NCBI GenBank assembly: GCA_028710885.1
Contig: JAQTTG010000001.1
Span: 434,001-498,000, forward strand
Reading direction: 5' to 3'
DNA: 64,000 nt
Source: Sulfuricurvum sp.
Lineage (GTDB): Bacteria; Campylobacterota; Campylobacteria; Campylobacterales; Sulfurimonadaceae
The notes beneath the pieces are model-generated. The model did no database searches. It worked only from the letters and a program-made list of their open reading frames with translations, and was not told the DNA's origin. Positions within the stretch are counted from its first letter, which is position 1. Each line of letters starts with the position of its first letter. The position numbers were made by a program, and so were the translations under genes. Positions 1 to 7,493 of the stretch are shown here, one piece after another.

Positions 1-46
1 TCCTTTTGGCTCTTATCGCTTCTTTTATATTAATTTTTTCAGACAT
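1..46 (-). CDS. Start of a gene cut by the window edge, downstream of the ParA-like gene
   Basis: An ATG at 46-44 on the minus strand opens a frame reading MSEKINIKEAIRAKR up to the window edge, preceded by AAAAAGGGATAA as a ribosome binding site. It lies 30 bp after the ParA-like stop codon on the same strand, the usual place of a ParB-type or ribbon-helix-helix partner. The visible 15 residues are too few to name a family; the partner role is inferred from position only. Confidence 0.5.
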   Translation of the reverse strand, partial: MSEKINIKEAIRAKR

Positions 47-63
47 ATTTATCCCTTTTTTAG

Positions 64-94
64 CGCTATTAAAGTGTTATTTATCGCTATTAAA
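64..94. repeat. Two CGCTATTAAA direct repeats spaced 21 bp, iteron-like
   Basis: CGCTATTAAA occurs at 64-73 and again at 85-94, an exact 21-bp period (two helical turns). The motif GTTATTTATC overlaps the second copy (76-85) and recurs at 667-676 on the other side of the ParA-like gene. Such phased repeats beside a ParA-like gene could be a partition site or operator. This is inferred; two copies are weak evidence. Confidence 0.35.
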
Positions 95-637
95 CAGTTC
101 AACAAGGCTTTGATACTGTTGATAAACCGTTCTATAGGCACTTTTTGAAAGAGGTGTCTCAAAATACAGTTGTGTAACCGTCTTCCCTGTTTCCATACTG
201 TTCTTGAAAATCTTCGAGTTTCGAAGCTCCAAAAAATATAGCTCTTCAAAGAATGAACTGATTTCATCCCGGAATGTCTCAAAATCGCTCTCTTTCTCTG
301 TTTTGGTGATGACGACTATGATGTTGGAATTCACCGTTATGATCTCTTCAATCGTCTCAACGGTACGCATCAGTGCGTTATAATCAATAGAACACGGTAC
401 GATCACTGCATTGGATGCTTTGATAATATCCAACACTCCACTATCCACAAACCCGCCAAAGTCATATACACAATCGTCTTGCAATATTGGTCTACCGATT
501 CGAGCTTTGTCAGGATAAATGGTTTCAATCACCGAGTTGTCATTTGATTGCAGCCCATATCCCAAATCTTTTGCGAGTGAGAATGAAATAGGTGTTTTTC
601 CGACACCACCCTTTTTATTGATCACTGAAATAATCAT
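77..637 (-). CDS. ParA/MinD-like partition ATPase
   Basis: A 186-residue ParA-superfamily ATPase. The deviant Walker A motif KKGGVGKTP is at residues 8-16; the position after the P-loop Thr is Pro where most ParA proteins have Thr or Ser. A DFGG segment near residue 59 sits in the Walker B region, and a switch-like IVPCSIDYNAL follows near residue 80. It lacks an N-terminal HTH, so it is the short (type Ib) form found on plasmids and integrative elements. It likely segregates DNA with the truncated gene at 1-46 as a candidate partner. The start ATG at 637 is the first in frame and begins the P-loop strand (MIISVINKKGG). The family is clear; activity is uncertain because of the altered P-loop. 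Confidence 0.85.
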   Translation of the reverse strand: MIISVINKKGGVGKTPISFSLAKDLGYGLQSNDNSVIETIYPDKARIGRPILQDDCVYDFGGFVDSGVLDIIKASNAVIVPCSIDYNALMRTVETIEEIITVNSNIIVVITKTEKESDFETFRDEISSFFEELYFLELRNSKIFKNSMETGKTVTQLYFETPLSKSAYRTVYQQYQSLVELFNSDK

Positions 638-703
638 CTTTAACCCTTTAAAAGCGTTTTGTTAGCGTTATTTATCACTGCACAACCGATAAACATCCGT
701 TAT

Positions 704-773
704 CTATATACAAATTTCACATTTTTCGACTTTTGGAAGTAAATCAATTGAGTTTTGCGAAATTTGTATATAG
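704..773. promoter_or_regulatory. 15-bp perfect inverted repeat in a divergent promoter region
   Basis: CTATATACAAATTTC (704-718) and its exact reverse complement GAAATTTGTATATAG (759-773) are separated by 40 bp. The pair sits between the divergently transcribed ParA-like gene (start 637) and the gene at 804. The outer parts are AT-rich and could contain -10 elements. The arrangement fits a pair of operator half-sites or a looped operator controlling both directions. Binding protein unknown; ParA-like or the HTH-like protein at 804 are candidates by position. Confidence 0.65.
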
Positions 774-803
774 ATGAAACCATTTACAAGGAGGAATAAC
801 ACA

Positions 804-1337
804 ATGAGTTTGGATACTTCAAATCATCTCAAACTATCAGATGTAGAGTTAAAGCAGACGTATCTTTTTTACGCACGATGTCCAATAGCCGATCAAATAG
901 AAATCATGGAGAGACACGGAAGGTTGATTCACAAACTTCGCTCCAATAATGTTAATGAGTTGAGCTTGCCAGAGCTATCCTTTATCGCGATGACAAAAGC
1001 AATCAGATCCATGATGAATGATCGCGATTCAATACGTCGAAAGAATTTTGGTGAGATGACTTTAGATGAGATCGAAAAGTTGTCAGAGATGAAAATTCGA
1101 CGCTTCTTTGATAACAACACAGGTCAAGAATCCGTACGATCAAAACTCATCAATAAGTGGCCGTTGGTTGTATCACTTCGTAATGCACCGATCAAAAAAG
1201 GAAACAAACCGTTATCGTTCAATAAACTGGCTTTAGTTCTGAAAAAAGAACTACATTTAGATCAGTTGGCACCTTCTACTGTCCATAAATTGTGGCATGA
1301 GCTTGAGGCAAAAAATTCAAAAAAGGATGAGCAATGA
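804..1337 (+). CDS. Hypothetical protein with HTH-like C terminus
   Basis: A 177-residue soluble protein that I do not recognise. The ORF track begins at 774, but ATG 804 is preferred because AAGGAGG (788-794) lies nine bases before it, and 774 overlaps the operator repeat. The C-terminal third (LSFNKLALVLKKEL... then PSTVHKLWHEL) has the spacing of a helix-turn-helix, so a DNA-binding role is possible. It overlaps the next gene by four bases (ATGA), so the two are probably translated together. Its place beside a ParA-like gene and a recombinase suggests a plasmid maintenance or mobilisation role, which is inference only. Confidence 0.7.
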   Translation: MSLDTSNHLKLSDVELKQTYLFYARCPIADQIEIMERHGRLIHKLRSNNVNELSLPELSFIAMTKAIRSMMNDRDSIRRKNFGEMTLDEIEKLSEMKIRRFFDNNTGQESVRSKLINKWPLVVSLRNAPIKKGNKPLSFNKLALVLKKELHLDQLAPSTVHKLWHELEAKNSKKDEQ

Positions 1338-1999
1338 ACTTCACAAAAATACTATGGAGACTTCAGTCTCCTGTTTTCTATTGCTACGCGATACCATTGG
1401 ATGAAAAAGGGCGATTACTGTTGTATTTAGTAGTACTGGAAGACTCAAAAGGGAATAATTTTCTTTTGTATGAGTGGCTGGAAGTTGATAGAAAATTTCG
1501 AACAAATACTCTGGCTCAACTTTATAAAATAAAAGCCGGTTTTGAAAAATACTCTCGTGGTCATATGACAAAAGAGTATGCCCACGATTATTTTCACTCA
1601 ACTGAAAAATCTGAATTTGAAGATACAGCAGATAAAAAGAACAAAACCTATAAAAGTCTTCAATGCACTTTCCCTGGTATGGATAAACCTGTCTATATAA
1701 AAGAGCTTGATATTGCTGGAATAATCATGGGATGGGATCAAGCGTTAAAAGGGAGATCAACTATATACTTAATGGACTCATCCATTATATTTTCGCTCTC
1801 ACAGCCACATTACTATTCTGCAAAAGAAGCATCATTGGATATGATTAATCAATTTGGGAAAACCTATGAATTAATTAGTGAGAATTATGCCAATGAGGAT
1901 GTCAAAGAAATGTTCCAACATCATATTTTTGATACCTATGGAGGTAAAGAACTTTTACGAAAATACCAAAATTTCATTAAAAGTGGATTAATACAATAA
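1334..1999 (+). CDS. Hypothetical protein, coupled to the gene at 804
   Basis: A 221-residue protein without a signal peptide or clear membrane segment and with no family I recognise. Its ATG overlaps the upstream stop codon (ATGA at 1334-1337), which points to translational coupling and a shared function. It is rich in aromatic residues (Tyr, Phe, Trp) in the first 60 positions. The pair is followed by about 380 bp without a gene and then a tyrosine recombinase, so it belongs to the mobile part of the window. Confidence 0.7.
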   Translation: MNFTKILWRLQSPVFYCYAIPLDEKGRLLLYLVVLEDSKGNNFLLYEWLEVDRKFRTNTLAQLYKIKAGFEKYSRGHMTKEYAHDYFHSTEKSEFEDTADKKNKTYKSLQCTFPGMDKPVYIKELDIAGIIMGWDQALKGRSTIYLMDSSIIFSLSQPHYYSAKEASLDMINQFGKTYELISENYANEDVKEMFQHHIFDTYGGKELLRKYQNFIKSGLIQ

Positions 2000-2381
2000 T
2001 CGCACAATGTTTTTTTGATCGTTCGCATTTTGTTTTCTTGGTCATTTTCCAAATACAATTTATCACTATCTTTCTTCCCCGTATTTGCGGGGATTTCAAG
2101 CTCTTTACATGCAAAAATAGAAACCGTAGAAAACATCGCACATAGTCCCTCAAAAAATATTCACATCACAAGTTCAAAATGATTGATAGTCTTTTGTTTT
2201 TAAACATAAAAATGTGAAAAATCGGTGGAGCTCAGATCTACCTACGGGGAAATCACACCATCGTAATCAAAAGAGCCGAGGTTCAGCGCAACTCGTATAA
2301 AAACGTAGATTGACTTAACAAATTGCCGGACGGCGGCTTAATCCGTTCATGATATTTTTATGAATTATAGGAGAGAAATTT
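2000..2381. other. 382-bp intergenic stretch before the recombinase
   Basis: No convincing gene. A small hairpin CCCCG-TATTTG-CGGGG lies at 2077-2092, without a clear T-tract on either strand, so it is only a possible terminator. TTCACAT near 2160 and ATGTGAA near 2211 form a distant inverted pair. The last 150 bp has higher GC than its surroundings (for example GCCGGACGGCGGC near 2325) and leads to the recombinase gene, so it could contain the recombination site or promoter; nothing shows this directly. Confidence 0.4.
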
Positions 2382-3299
2382 ATGCGGGGGAGTGTATATT
2401 ATTTGTCAGCAGAACTCATAAAAGCACTGCTAGTTGAAGGCGCAAAAAAGACAGAACGTATCGATCCGAATCATCCAAACTTTCAGAAGATTGCATCGTT
2501 TGGTACTGCTAAAACTTATCGCGCTGTTTGGGAGAATTTTTTTCATTATTTACGCGAACATTGGTTAGTAAAGGACCCTGAAATAATAACAGGCGATATG
2601 GTCGGTTCCTATATGGATTACAAGGTAAGTTATCATCCAAGTAAACAATATTTGGAAAAGCTCAGCGCTTCCTTGGGGGCTCTGGAAACAGCATTGAAAT
2701 TTTATACTCAAAACAAATATGGCGCAGCAAAAGAATACGATTTTTCAGTACGACAATTCATCTTAAATGAGTCAAGAAATTTGGATTTAGTAGCCGATAA
2801 TTATCACAACCGCACTTATGAAAATCCTGAACTTTTGATCGAATCACTATCCGAGCCTTTCCATCGCCTAGCTGCAAAAATTCAACTAAGTGGAGGCTGT
2901 AGACTTGAAGGGGTGGCTCTCATCAAATTTGATCAACTACATGGTATCCGTTTCGATTCAATCACTGGTACCGATAAAGGAGTAATTTTTACAAAAGAGA
3001 AAGGCGGTAAAGAAGGCGATGTGTTAATATCCCTTGAAATCTATAAAGAACTTTTAGAACATATTACTGTTCAAAAACATTTTAAAATTGATCGTCAAAA
3101 ATATTCAACTGACATTCGAGAATCATGTAAAAAATTAGGAATACCAGCAGAGGGATCCCATGCATTTAGATGGAATTTTTCAAAGCGTCGTATGATGGAA
3201 TACGCTCGTGCCGGTTATACTTATGAGCAGAGTCTACAGGCTGTCAGCTGGGAGATGAAACATAACCGGGCATCAATTACTGAGCATTATCTTGGTTAA
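2382..3299 (+). CDS. Tyrosine recombinase/integrase
   Basis: A 305-residue phage-integrase-family recombinase that cuts and rejoins DNA through a 3'-phosphotyrosine. The N-terminal half (about 40-115) is a SAM-like core-binding domain. In the catalytic half the set is visible: Arg174 in SGGCRLEG, a Lys in TKEKGGK (207-210), HAFR (His260, Arg263), His294 in MKHNR and Tyr303 in EHYLG. The tyrosine is only three residues from the end, which is normal for short forms. AGGAG precedes the ATG by about eight bases. The 3' end overlaps the convergent Sel1 gene by 23 bp. It could resolve multimers or integrate the surrounding element; the target is not evident. Confidence 0.88.
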   Translation: MRGSVYYLSAELIKALLVEGAKKTERIDPNHPNFQKIASFGTAKTYRAVWENFFHYLREHWLVKDPEIITGDMVGSYMDYKVSYHPSKQYLEKLSASLGALETALKFYTQNKYGAAKEYDFSVRQFILNESRNLDLVADNYHNRTYENPELLIESLSEPFHRLAAKIQLSGGCRLEGVALIKFDQLHGIRFDSITGTDKGVIFTKEKGGKEGDVLISLEIYKELLEHITVQKHFKIDRQKYSTDIRESCKKLGIPAEGSHAFRWNFSKRRMMEYARAGYTYEQSLQAVSWEMKHNRASITEHYLG

Positions 3300-3699
3300 T
3301 TTTTTTTATTTTTTCTACAATCTGACATGCAGGTGGAAATTCTTGAACACATGATTTTTCAAATAGTTGTCCCGCGTATGTGTAATCGACATTGACACCC
3401 TCTCCGTTTATATACATTGATGCCAGAGCATAACAACTTGGTCCATAATTTTTTTCGCAGGCAGATTGGTAAAGTTTGATAGCTTTATTGGCATCTTTTT
3501 CAATACCGTTACCGTTTCGATAGCATCCGGCCAATGCATCACATGATAGTGGTCCTGTACCATTGTTACAAGATTTAGTCAGATAAGGAATAGCATTTTT
3601 CATATCACCTTTCAACAATGCTGAAAATGATTCTGAATCACTGAGTTGAGCAGAAAATACATTGCCAATCAAAATTCCAAAGATTAAATAAAATTTCAT
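3277..3699 (-). CDS. Exported Sel1-repeat protein (Hcp-like), short
   Basis: A 140-residue protein with a signal peptide (MKFYLIFGILIGNVFSA) and about three Sel1-like repeats, each with paired cysteines (C...A..Y.NG.G pattern, e.g. SCDALAGCYRNGNG and SCYALASMYINGEG). The cysteine-rich form resembles the Helicobacter Hcp proteins, which form disulfide-linked helical arrays outside the cytoplasm. It begins three bases after the larger Sel1 gene, so the two form one unit. Its last 23 bp run into the recombinase gene on the other strand. Role: probably protein-protein interaction in the periplasm; target unknown. Confidence 0.8.
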   Translation of the reverse strand: MKFYLIFGILIGNVFSAQLSDSESFSALLKGDMKNAIPYLTKSCNNGTGPLSCDALAGCYRNGNGIEKDANKAIKLYQSACEKNYGPSCYALASMYINGEGVNVDYTYAGQLFEKSCVQEFPPACQIVEKIKKINQDNAQ

Positions 3700-3702
3700 A
3701 AT

Positions 3703-4311
3703 TTACATACTTTCATTCATCATAATTTGATAATTATTACATCCATTTTGATTGCCAAGATCACACCCTTTTTTCGAATATTCTTTCGCTTTCAATAGAT
3801 CTTTTGAAACTGTTGTGCCATTGTAATATTCAAATCCAAGATCGACACAAGCATCTTTACTGTAATTTTCACAAGCAACTTTAAAAAGATCTATTGCTTT
3901 GAGTTTATTTACCTTCACTCCCTTTCCATCATAATACATTTTTCCAAGTTCATAGCACCCAGCAATACGATAATCGTTGCACGCTTTTAAAAAAAACTTT
4001 GTCGCTTGAATTGGATTTTTCTTTGAATAGTATATTCCTAATATGTAACATCCTGATTGCTCGCCAGCATTACAAGAATTATTCAATAGCTTTATTCCCT
4101 GTTTGGTATCTTGTTCAACACCATCACCAGAAATATATAAACTTCCAAGATAAGAACATGATATTTTCGATCCAGATTTACACTCTTTCTCAAGCAAACC
4201 TTTTGCTTCAGTATAATTACCTTGCATATAAGAGCCCAATCCACTTGCATCAGCATAAACACTATTGACGGATAACACTATAAAGCATCCAATATGTAAC
4301 ATTTTTTTCAT
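3703..4311 (-). CDS. Exported Sel1-repeat protein (Hcp-like)
   Basis: A 202-residue periplasmic or secreted Sel1/TPR-like protein. ATG 4311 is chosen over the track's TTG 4326 because AGAGG lies just before it and MKKMLHIGCFIVLSVNSVYA is a proper signal peptide. About four cysteine-paired Sel1 repeats follow (e.g. SCSYLGSLYISGDG, GCYELGKMYYDGKG, ACVDLGFEYYNGT). Same unit as the gene at 3277 and 34 bp after the exported protein at 4345. Hcp-like family membership is clear from the repeats; a function in this element is not known. Confidence 0.8.
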   Translation of the reverse strand: MKKMLHIGCFIVLSVNSVYADASGLGSYMQGNYTEAKGLLEKECKSGSKISCSYLGSLYISGDGVEQDTKQGIKLLNNSCNAGEQSGCYILGIYYSKKNPIQATKFFLKACNDYRIAGCYELGKMYYDGKGVKVNKLKAIDLFKVACENYSKDACVDLGFEYYNGTTVSKDLLKAKEYSKKGCDLGNQNGCNNYQIMMNESM

Positions 4312-4344
4312 ATTTTTACCTCTCAAAATATTTTTTAACTCAAT

Positions 4345-5766
4345 TTATTTGCTACACCCAAACGTTTCTTTACCAGCAAATTGATTACCCCGCGTATAAA
4401 TCATATTGGCGATACAGCTTGATCCGGCACCTTGTCTGACACATACTGCCGTATAGTTATCAACCCCAAGTTGTGCTGCGCCGTAGGCGCTGCATTGATT
4501 CACCAATGCTTTTTTCGCATCAATCAGTTTTTTAGGCAATCGTGAGATCGATTCAAATGTCCAATTCGGATCAGTGATGTCGTTTGCTGTACCGTTGGTA
4601 ACTTGATAATTTCGAAGTGAACTGACATTGCCGGCTTCTTGAACGTTCACCAATGTGCTTGAGCCGTTGGCGGCATAGACGGTTGCTACTAATTTTCTGT
4701 TTCCGATATTGTTTTCAGACGTACTCCCTACCGGCATAGTGCTCACACTGGCTGCCAATTCTTTCATCGGATCGGATGGTGATACACTTGATTGGATTGC
4801 TTGTAAAGCATTCATCCCTTCCGGCAGAGTATCTTTGGAAACGATAAAGTGGAGATTGTAGTATTTCAGCGTAAAAGGGTGTTCTACACCGATACAGGCC
4901 ACTTTTTCTTTCATACTGGTATTGACCTGTTCTCCCGGTTTAACGGTACGAAAATCAATCATGGTTGTTCCGCCCAATGAATCGCAATATTTATGTGCGG
5001 TATCGGCATAGTTGGTGGAGAGAATGGTGGTAAATCCGGTTTGCAAGAGTAGCTTGTTATCTTTTTTATCCTCGATAAATGGGGCGAATACATCATCAAC
5101 AGTTTTAGTTGCCACCGGTCGTTTTAATAAATCATTTGGCATCTTCTCAGCGAAGGTGATATCGATGTATTCCATGTTGTATTTGCCATCGACTTTTTTA
5201 CTGTGCGCGGTATAAATCAATTTATTGGTTAATGGATCTTTACAGGTGGTATTGTAGTAATAGCTCTCCGGGCGAAGATAATCGGTATCAAACATAAACG
5301 TTCTTTGCAAGCGTTCATCGGTCATAAGCTTTTTACGCAGATCGAACCAGCCAATAACATACTTGTCTCCGATATCTTTAGAGTTAGAATCTTGCTCAAT
5401 ATATTTCATACGTTCTTGCGGACTCATTGCTGCAACAAGCTCTTGATTGAAACTGTGCATGGAGACGGTATCACCGAATTTGTCTTTTTTATCGAAATAG
5501 ACATCTCCACCATATACTAAACAGTTGCGTTCGATCAGGTTTTGGACATCATGTCCATAGGATACTGTATTAATGCCTCCACCCACCATTTGACGTCCAG
5601 TGATGGGGGTGTTGATACTGATCATGTTGTCATCAAGATTTTGAGTTGTTTTTATAGAACTACCAAATATTTCTAGTTGTTCAACAATTGATTGAGAGAT
5701 CGGTTTTTGATCGGCCGACAATACTGCCGATATAAGAAGGGATAAAACAATTTTTTTATTAACCAT
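4345..5766 (-). CDS. Large exported cysteine-containing protein, unknown
   Basis: A 473-residue protein with a signal peptide (MVNKKIVLSLLISAVLSA) and no membrane segment after it. Cysteines occur near the middle (TTCKDPL, HKYCDSLGG, KVACIGVE) and at the end (VNQCSAYGAAQ, TAVCVRQGAGSSCIANM, FGCSK), so several disulfides are likely. I do not recognise the family. AAAGGA precedes the ATG. It is the first gene of a minus-strand unit with the two Sel1 proteins, and faces an XRE regulator across a short region with two operator-like palindromes, which probably regulate it. A surface or conjugation-related part of the element is possible but not shown. Confidence 0.7.
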   Translation of the reverse strand: MVNKKIVLSLLISAVLSADQKPISQSIVEQLEIFGSSIKTTQNLDDNMISINTPITGRQMVGGGINTVSYGHDVQNLIERNCLVYGGDVYFDKKDKFGDTVSMHSFNQELVAAMSPQERMKYIEQDSNSKDIGDKYVIGWFDLRKKLMTDERLQRTFMFDTDYLRPESYYYNTTCKDPLTNKLIYTAHSKKVDGKYNMEYIDITFAEKMPNDLLKRPVATKTVDDVFAPFIEDKKDNKLLLQTGFTTILSTNYADTAHKYCDSLGGTTMIDFRTVKPGEQVNTSMKEKVACIGVEHPFTLKYYNLHFIVSKDTLPEGMNALQAIQSSVSPSDPMKELAASVSTMPVGSTSENNIGNRKLVATVYAANGSSTLVNVQEAGNVSSLRNYQVTNGTANDITDPNWTFESISRLPKKLIDAKKALVNQCSAYGAAQLGVDNYTAVCVRQGAGSSCIANMIYTRGNQFAGKETFGCSK

Positions 5767-5800
5767 ATGAGGGTTCCTTTAGGGTAAAAAATCTTTTACA

Positions 5801-5859
5801 TAGTAATCACTATTTGAGTGATGAGTATAACATAAGTACACTGTAGATAGTAATTACTA
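5801..5859. promoter_or_regulatory. Twin palindromic operators between the exported-protein unit and the XRE gene
   Basis: TAGTAATCACTA (5801-5812) and the perfect palindrome TAGTAATTACTA (5848-5859) differ by one base and have centres 47 bp apart. Both continue with TTT on the plus strand. They lie between divergent starts at 5766 and 5874. Paired near-identical palindromes beside an XRE gene are the usual signature of its own operator, so autoregulation and control of the unit at 5766-3277 are likely. Confidence 0.65.
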
Positions 5860-5873
5860 TTTATGGAGACCTT

Positions 5874-6128
5874 TTGAAAACTGTCGATGACATTAACGAA
5901 ACTGACATTGACAATTTGCATATTCGAATAGGGATGAATGTGAAGAAATACCGTGAACTGCGCGGTATAACACAGCTTCAGCTCTCTTTAGCCATGAATC
6001 TAAAATCACCCGGATTGATTTCGCAAAGCGAACTCTATCTTGGTAAACAGCACTTCAACATCAAACATCTCTATCAACTGGCTTATATTCTTGAATGCAA
6101 CATCACCGATTTTTTTGAAGAGAATTAA
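5874..6128 (+). CDS. XRE-family helix-turn-helix regulator
   Basis: An 84-residue Cro/C1-type repressor. The HTH spans about residues 20-75: RIGMNVKKYRELRGITQLQLS... then SQSELYLG and IKHLYQLAYILEC. The start is a TTG supported by GGAG seven to nine bases upstream; the next ATG would cut into the first helix. A rho-independent terminator follows the stop. It likely binds the two palindromes in its own upstream region. Confidence 0.85.
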   Translation: MKTVDDINETDIDNLHIRIGMNVKKYRELRGITQLQLSLAMNLKSPGLISQSELYLGKQHFNIKHLYQLAYILECNITDFFEEN

Positions 6129-6160
6129 GAGGCGTTAAGCCTCTTATCTCATCTCTTTTT
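6127..6160 (+). terminator. Terminator after the XRE gene
   Basis: AAGAGGC-GTTAA-GCCTCTT (6127-6145) is a perfect 7-bp stem that begins on the stop codon, followed by a T-rich run ending in seven Ts before 6160. It may also serve the convergent gene that ends at 6161. Confidence 0.7.
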
Positions 6161-6496
6161 TTATCGGGATAATGAGCGCTGACGCTTCGATTGTTTAACT
6201 GTCTTTGCTTTCTGCACTTTTCCATGATGAAACGTTTTCCACTCCGAACTCTTATCGTCATTACAGGCAGTGATCATTAATAAAATCGGTGTATCGTTAT
6301 AATCAACCGTCTTTGCAAACACGAAGCTGTGTCCACGTCGGAGAATAGTGATACACTCAGAACGAGTCGGAACAAGGGTTCCGTTACGAACGATATCTTC
6401 TGCTGCGCGTTGTGCTGCATCTTCTCCTCGAATTCCAAAACGTTTAGCAAGCCGCTTTTGAGCATGATGGGTTAATCTCACCGGCAGTGATTGCAT
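6161..6496 (-). CDS. Small basic protein, DUF4258-like, unknown
   Basis: A 111-residue protein. Its N terminus (RLTHHAQKRLAKRFGI) resembles the HA.qR..eR.gi opening of DUF4258-type domains, which are found in mobile elements and some toxin-like proteins, and a strand pattern follows (TILRRGHSFVFAKT, PILLMITAC). The last 25 residues are very basic (KVQKAKTVKQSKRQRSLSR), consistent with nucleic acid binding. It is the last gene of the minus-strand unit of small membrane proteins. Family assignment is tentative. Confidence 0.6.
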   Translation of the reverse strand: MQSLPVRLTHHAQKRLAKRFGIRGEDAAQRAAEDIVRNGTLVPTRSECITILRRGHSFVFAKTVDYNDTPILLMITACNDDKSSEWKTFHHGKVQKAKTVKQSKRQRSLSR

Positions 6497-6511
6497 GTTC
6501 TCACCTTAGGC

Positions 6512-6619
6512 TTAATGGCCCAATGCCATATAAGCACTGAGTAACGTGGCTGTGCTAAACACAACAATATCCAGCCCTACTAAAAACAGAGCAATACGTT
6601 TCCAATGACGTCTAATCAT
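6512..6619 (-). CDS. 35-residue membrane miniprotein
   Basis: Too short for the ORF track. The frame reads MIRRHWKRIALFLVG... with basic residues first and then one hydrophobic segment (about residues 9-29), a typical single-pass membrane miniprotein. A strong GGAGGAAAAAG precedes the ATG. It lies between the 59-codon ORF and the gene ending at 6161 on the same strand. Function unknown; the ribosome binding site and position make it likely real. Confidence 0.6.
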   Translation of the reverse strand: MIRRHWKRIALFLVGLDIVVFSTATLLSAYMALGH

Positions 6620-6655
6620 CTTTTTCCTCCAATAGTACTTTTTTAACGGAAACGC

Positions 6656-6835
6656 TCAAAATCGTTCCAGTAGACTTCTCACCCAAGTAGTATCTTTATG
6701 GGTGAGGAGATAGCACAGCAGAGCTCCCAGTAGCACACCGACGATACTTTGTAGATAATCGATGAAACTCTGGGCATGCCATGCTAATACTAATGCGGGG
6801 AGATAAAATCCTCCCCAAATGATTAGCCGTTTTAT
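6656..6835 (-). CDS. 59-residue membrane protein, probable AUA start overlapping a stop codon
   Basis: An open frame reading KRLIIWGGFYLPALVLAWHA with two hydrophobic segments and a basic end (WVRSLLERF). No ATG, GTG or TTG suits the start; the best candidate is ATA at 6835-6833, which overlaps the TAA of the upstream gene (ATAA, like the common ATGA junction). AAAGAG upstream could act as the ribosome binding site. AUA starts are rare, so the real start may be elsewhere, but the frame stays open and protein-like. Confidence 0.45.
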   Translation of the reverse strand: MKRLIIWGGFYLPALVLAWHAQSFIDYLQSIVGVLLGALLCYLLTHKDTTWVRSLLERF

Positions 6836-7305
6836 AGGGTCTCTTTCGGATTTGCTTGATACCTTCTCAAGAGGATACGGATGATTCTGCTCACAAGAAC
6901 CACAGAGATAAGAATGATGGCTACGACCAATTCAATATTCGATTGAATTGCCGAAGACGGTGACGTCACTAATGCTCCTACAACACCGCTCAATACCACT
7001 GCGATAAAGAGGATCAGTTTATACATAGGTTTTGTAGCTTTAACGCCTGTGCTTAACAAAGCATCGATACGTCGGTCCATCTGAACCATAGAATATTCAA
7101 CTGCAACAATAGTATAAATCATGATGAATGGAATGGTTTTATGAGCGGAATCGTTCATGATCCACCCAATAGCTATTGTTGTAACGCTAAGCAAGACAAA
7201 GAGCGCAAGAATCGATTTCTTTTTGGTGTGTGTCCATAGCATAACACTTCCCAGTATTAACATACTGACTTCTACTAAATAGACGAAAAAGTGCTCTAAA
7301 CTCAT
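6832..7305 (-). CDS. Four-helix membrane protein, unknown
   Basis: A 157-residue membrane protein with about four hydrophobic segments (roughly 5-25, 31-50, 96-115 and 125-147) and a charged loop with QMDRRIDALLSTG between the pairs. No family recognised. Its ATG overlaps the stop of the 42-residue gene upstream (ATGA), and its stop overlaps the probable start of the next ORF, so translation along the unit is coupled. The unit resembles small-membrane-protein clusters of plasmid transfer or phage holin regions; this is inference. Confidence 0.65.
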   Translation of the reverse strand: MSLEHFFVYLVEVSMLILGSVMLWTHTKKKSILALFVLLSVTTIAIGWIMNDSAHKTIPFIMIYTIVAVEYSMVQMDRRIDALLSTGVKATKPMYKLILFIAVVLSGVVGALVTSPSSAIQSNIELVVAIILISVVLVSRIIRILLRRYQANPKETL

Positions 7306-7430
7306 AATCGTTCTCCCTTCTCAAGCAGTTCAAGTTTGGGCTTCAATTCTTCGATTAAACGTAAATCTTCCTCTTTACTCAAACCATTACTTGTATGATT
7401 TATCTGAAATAATCGTTTTATAAACTCCAT
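7302..7430 (-). CDS. 42-residue charged protein, first gene of the small-protein unit
   Basis: Not in the ORF track. The frame reads MEFIKRLFQINHTSNGL... followed by an acidic and basic helix (KEEDLRLIEELKPKLELLEKGE), which could be amphipathic or coiled-coil. GGAG lies about nine bases before the ATG, and the stop overlaps the next start (TTATGAG). It has no membrane segment. Unknown function; coupling and the ribosome binding site support it. Confidence 0.6.
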   Translation of the reverse strand: MEFIKRLFQINHTSNGLSKEEDLRLIEELKPKLELLEKGERL

Positions 7431-7493
7431 ATTTTTTTCTCCAAATATACATGAAGAGCAATCTCTGATCACTCTTCACAACATGACCTCGCC

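Noticed and set aside
2077-2092. CRISPR or strong terminator
   Set aside because: A single small hairpin with no repeat series and no T-tract.
3999-4268. 89-codon plus-strand ORF
   Set aside because: Antisense to the Sel1-repeat gene, which has a signal peptide and regular repeats.
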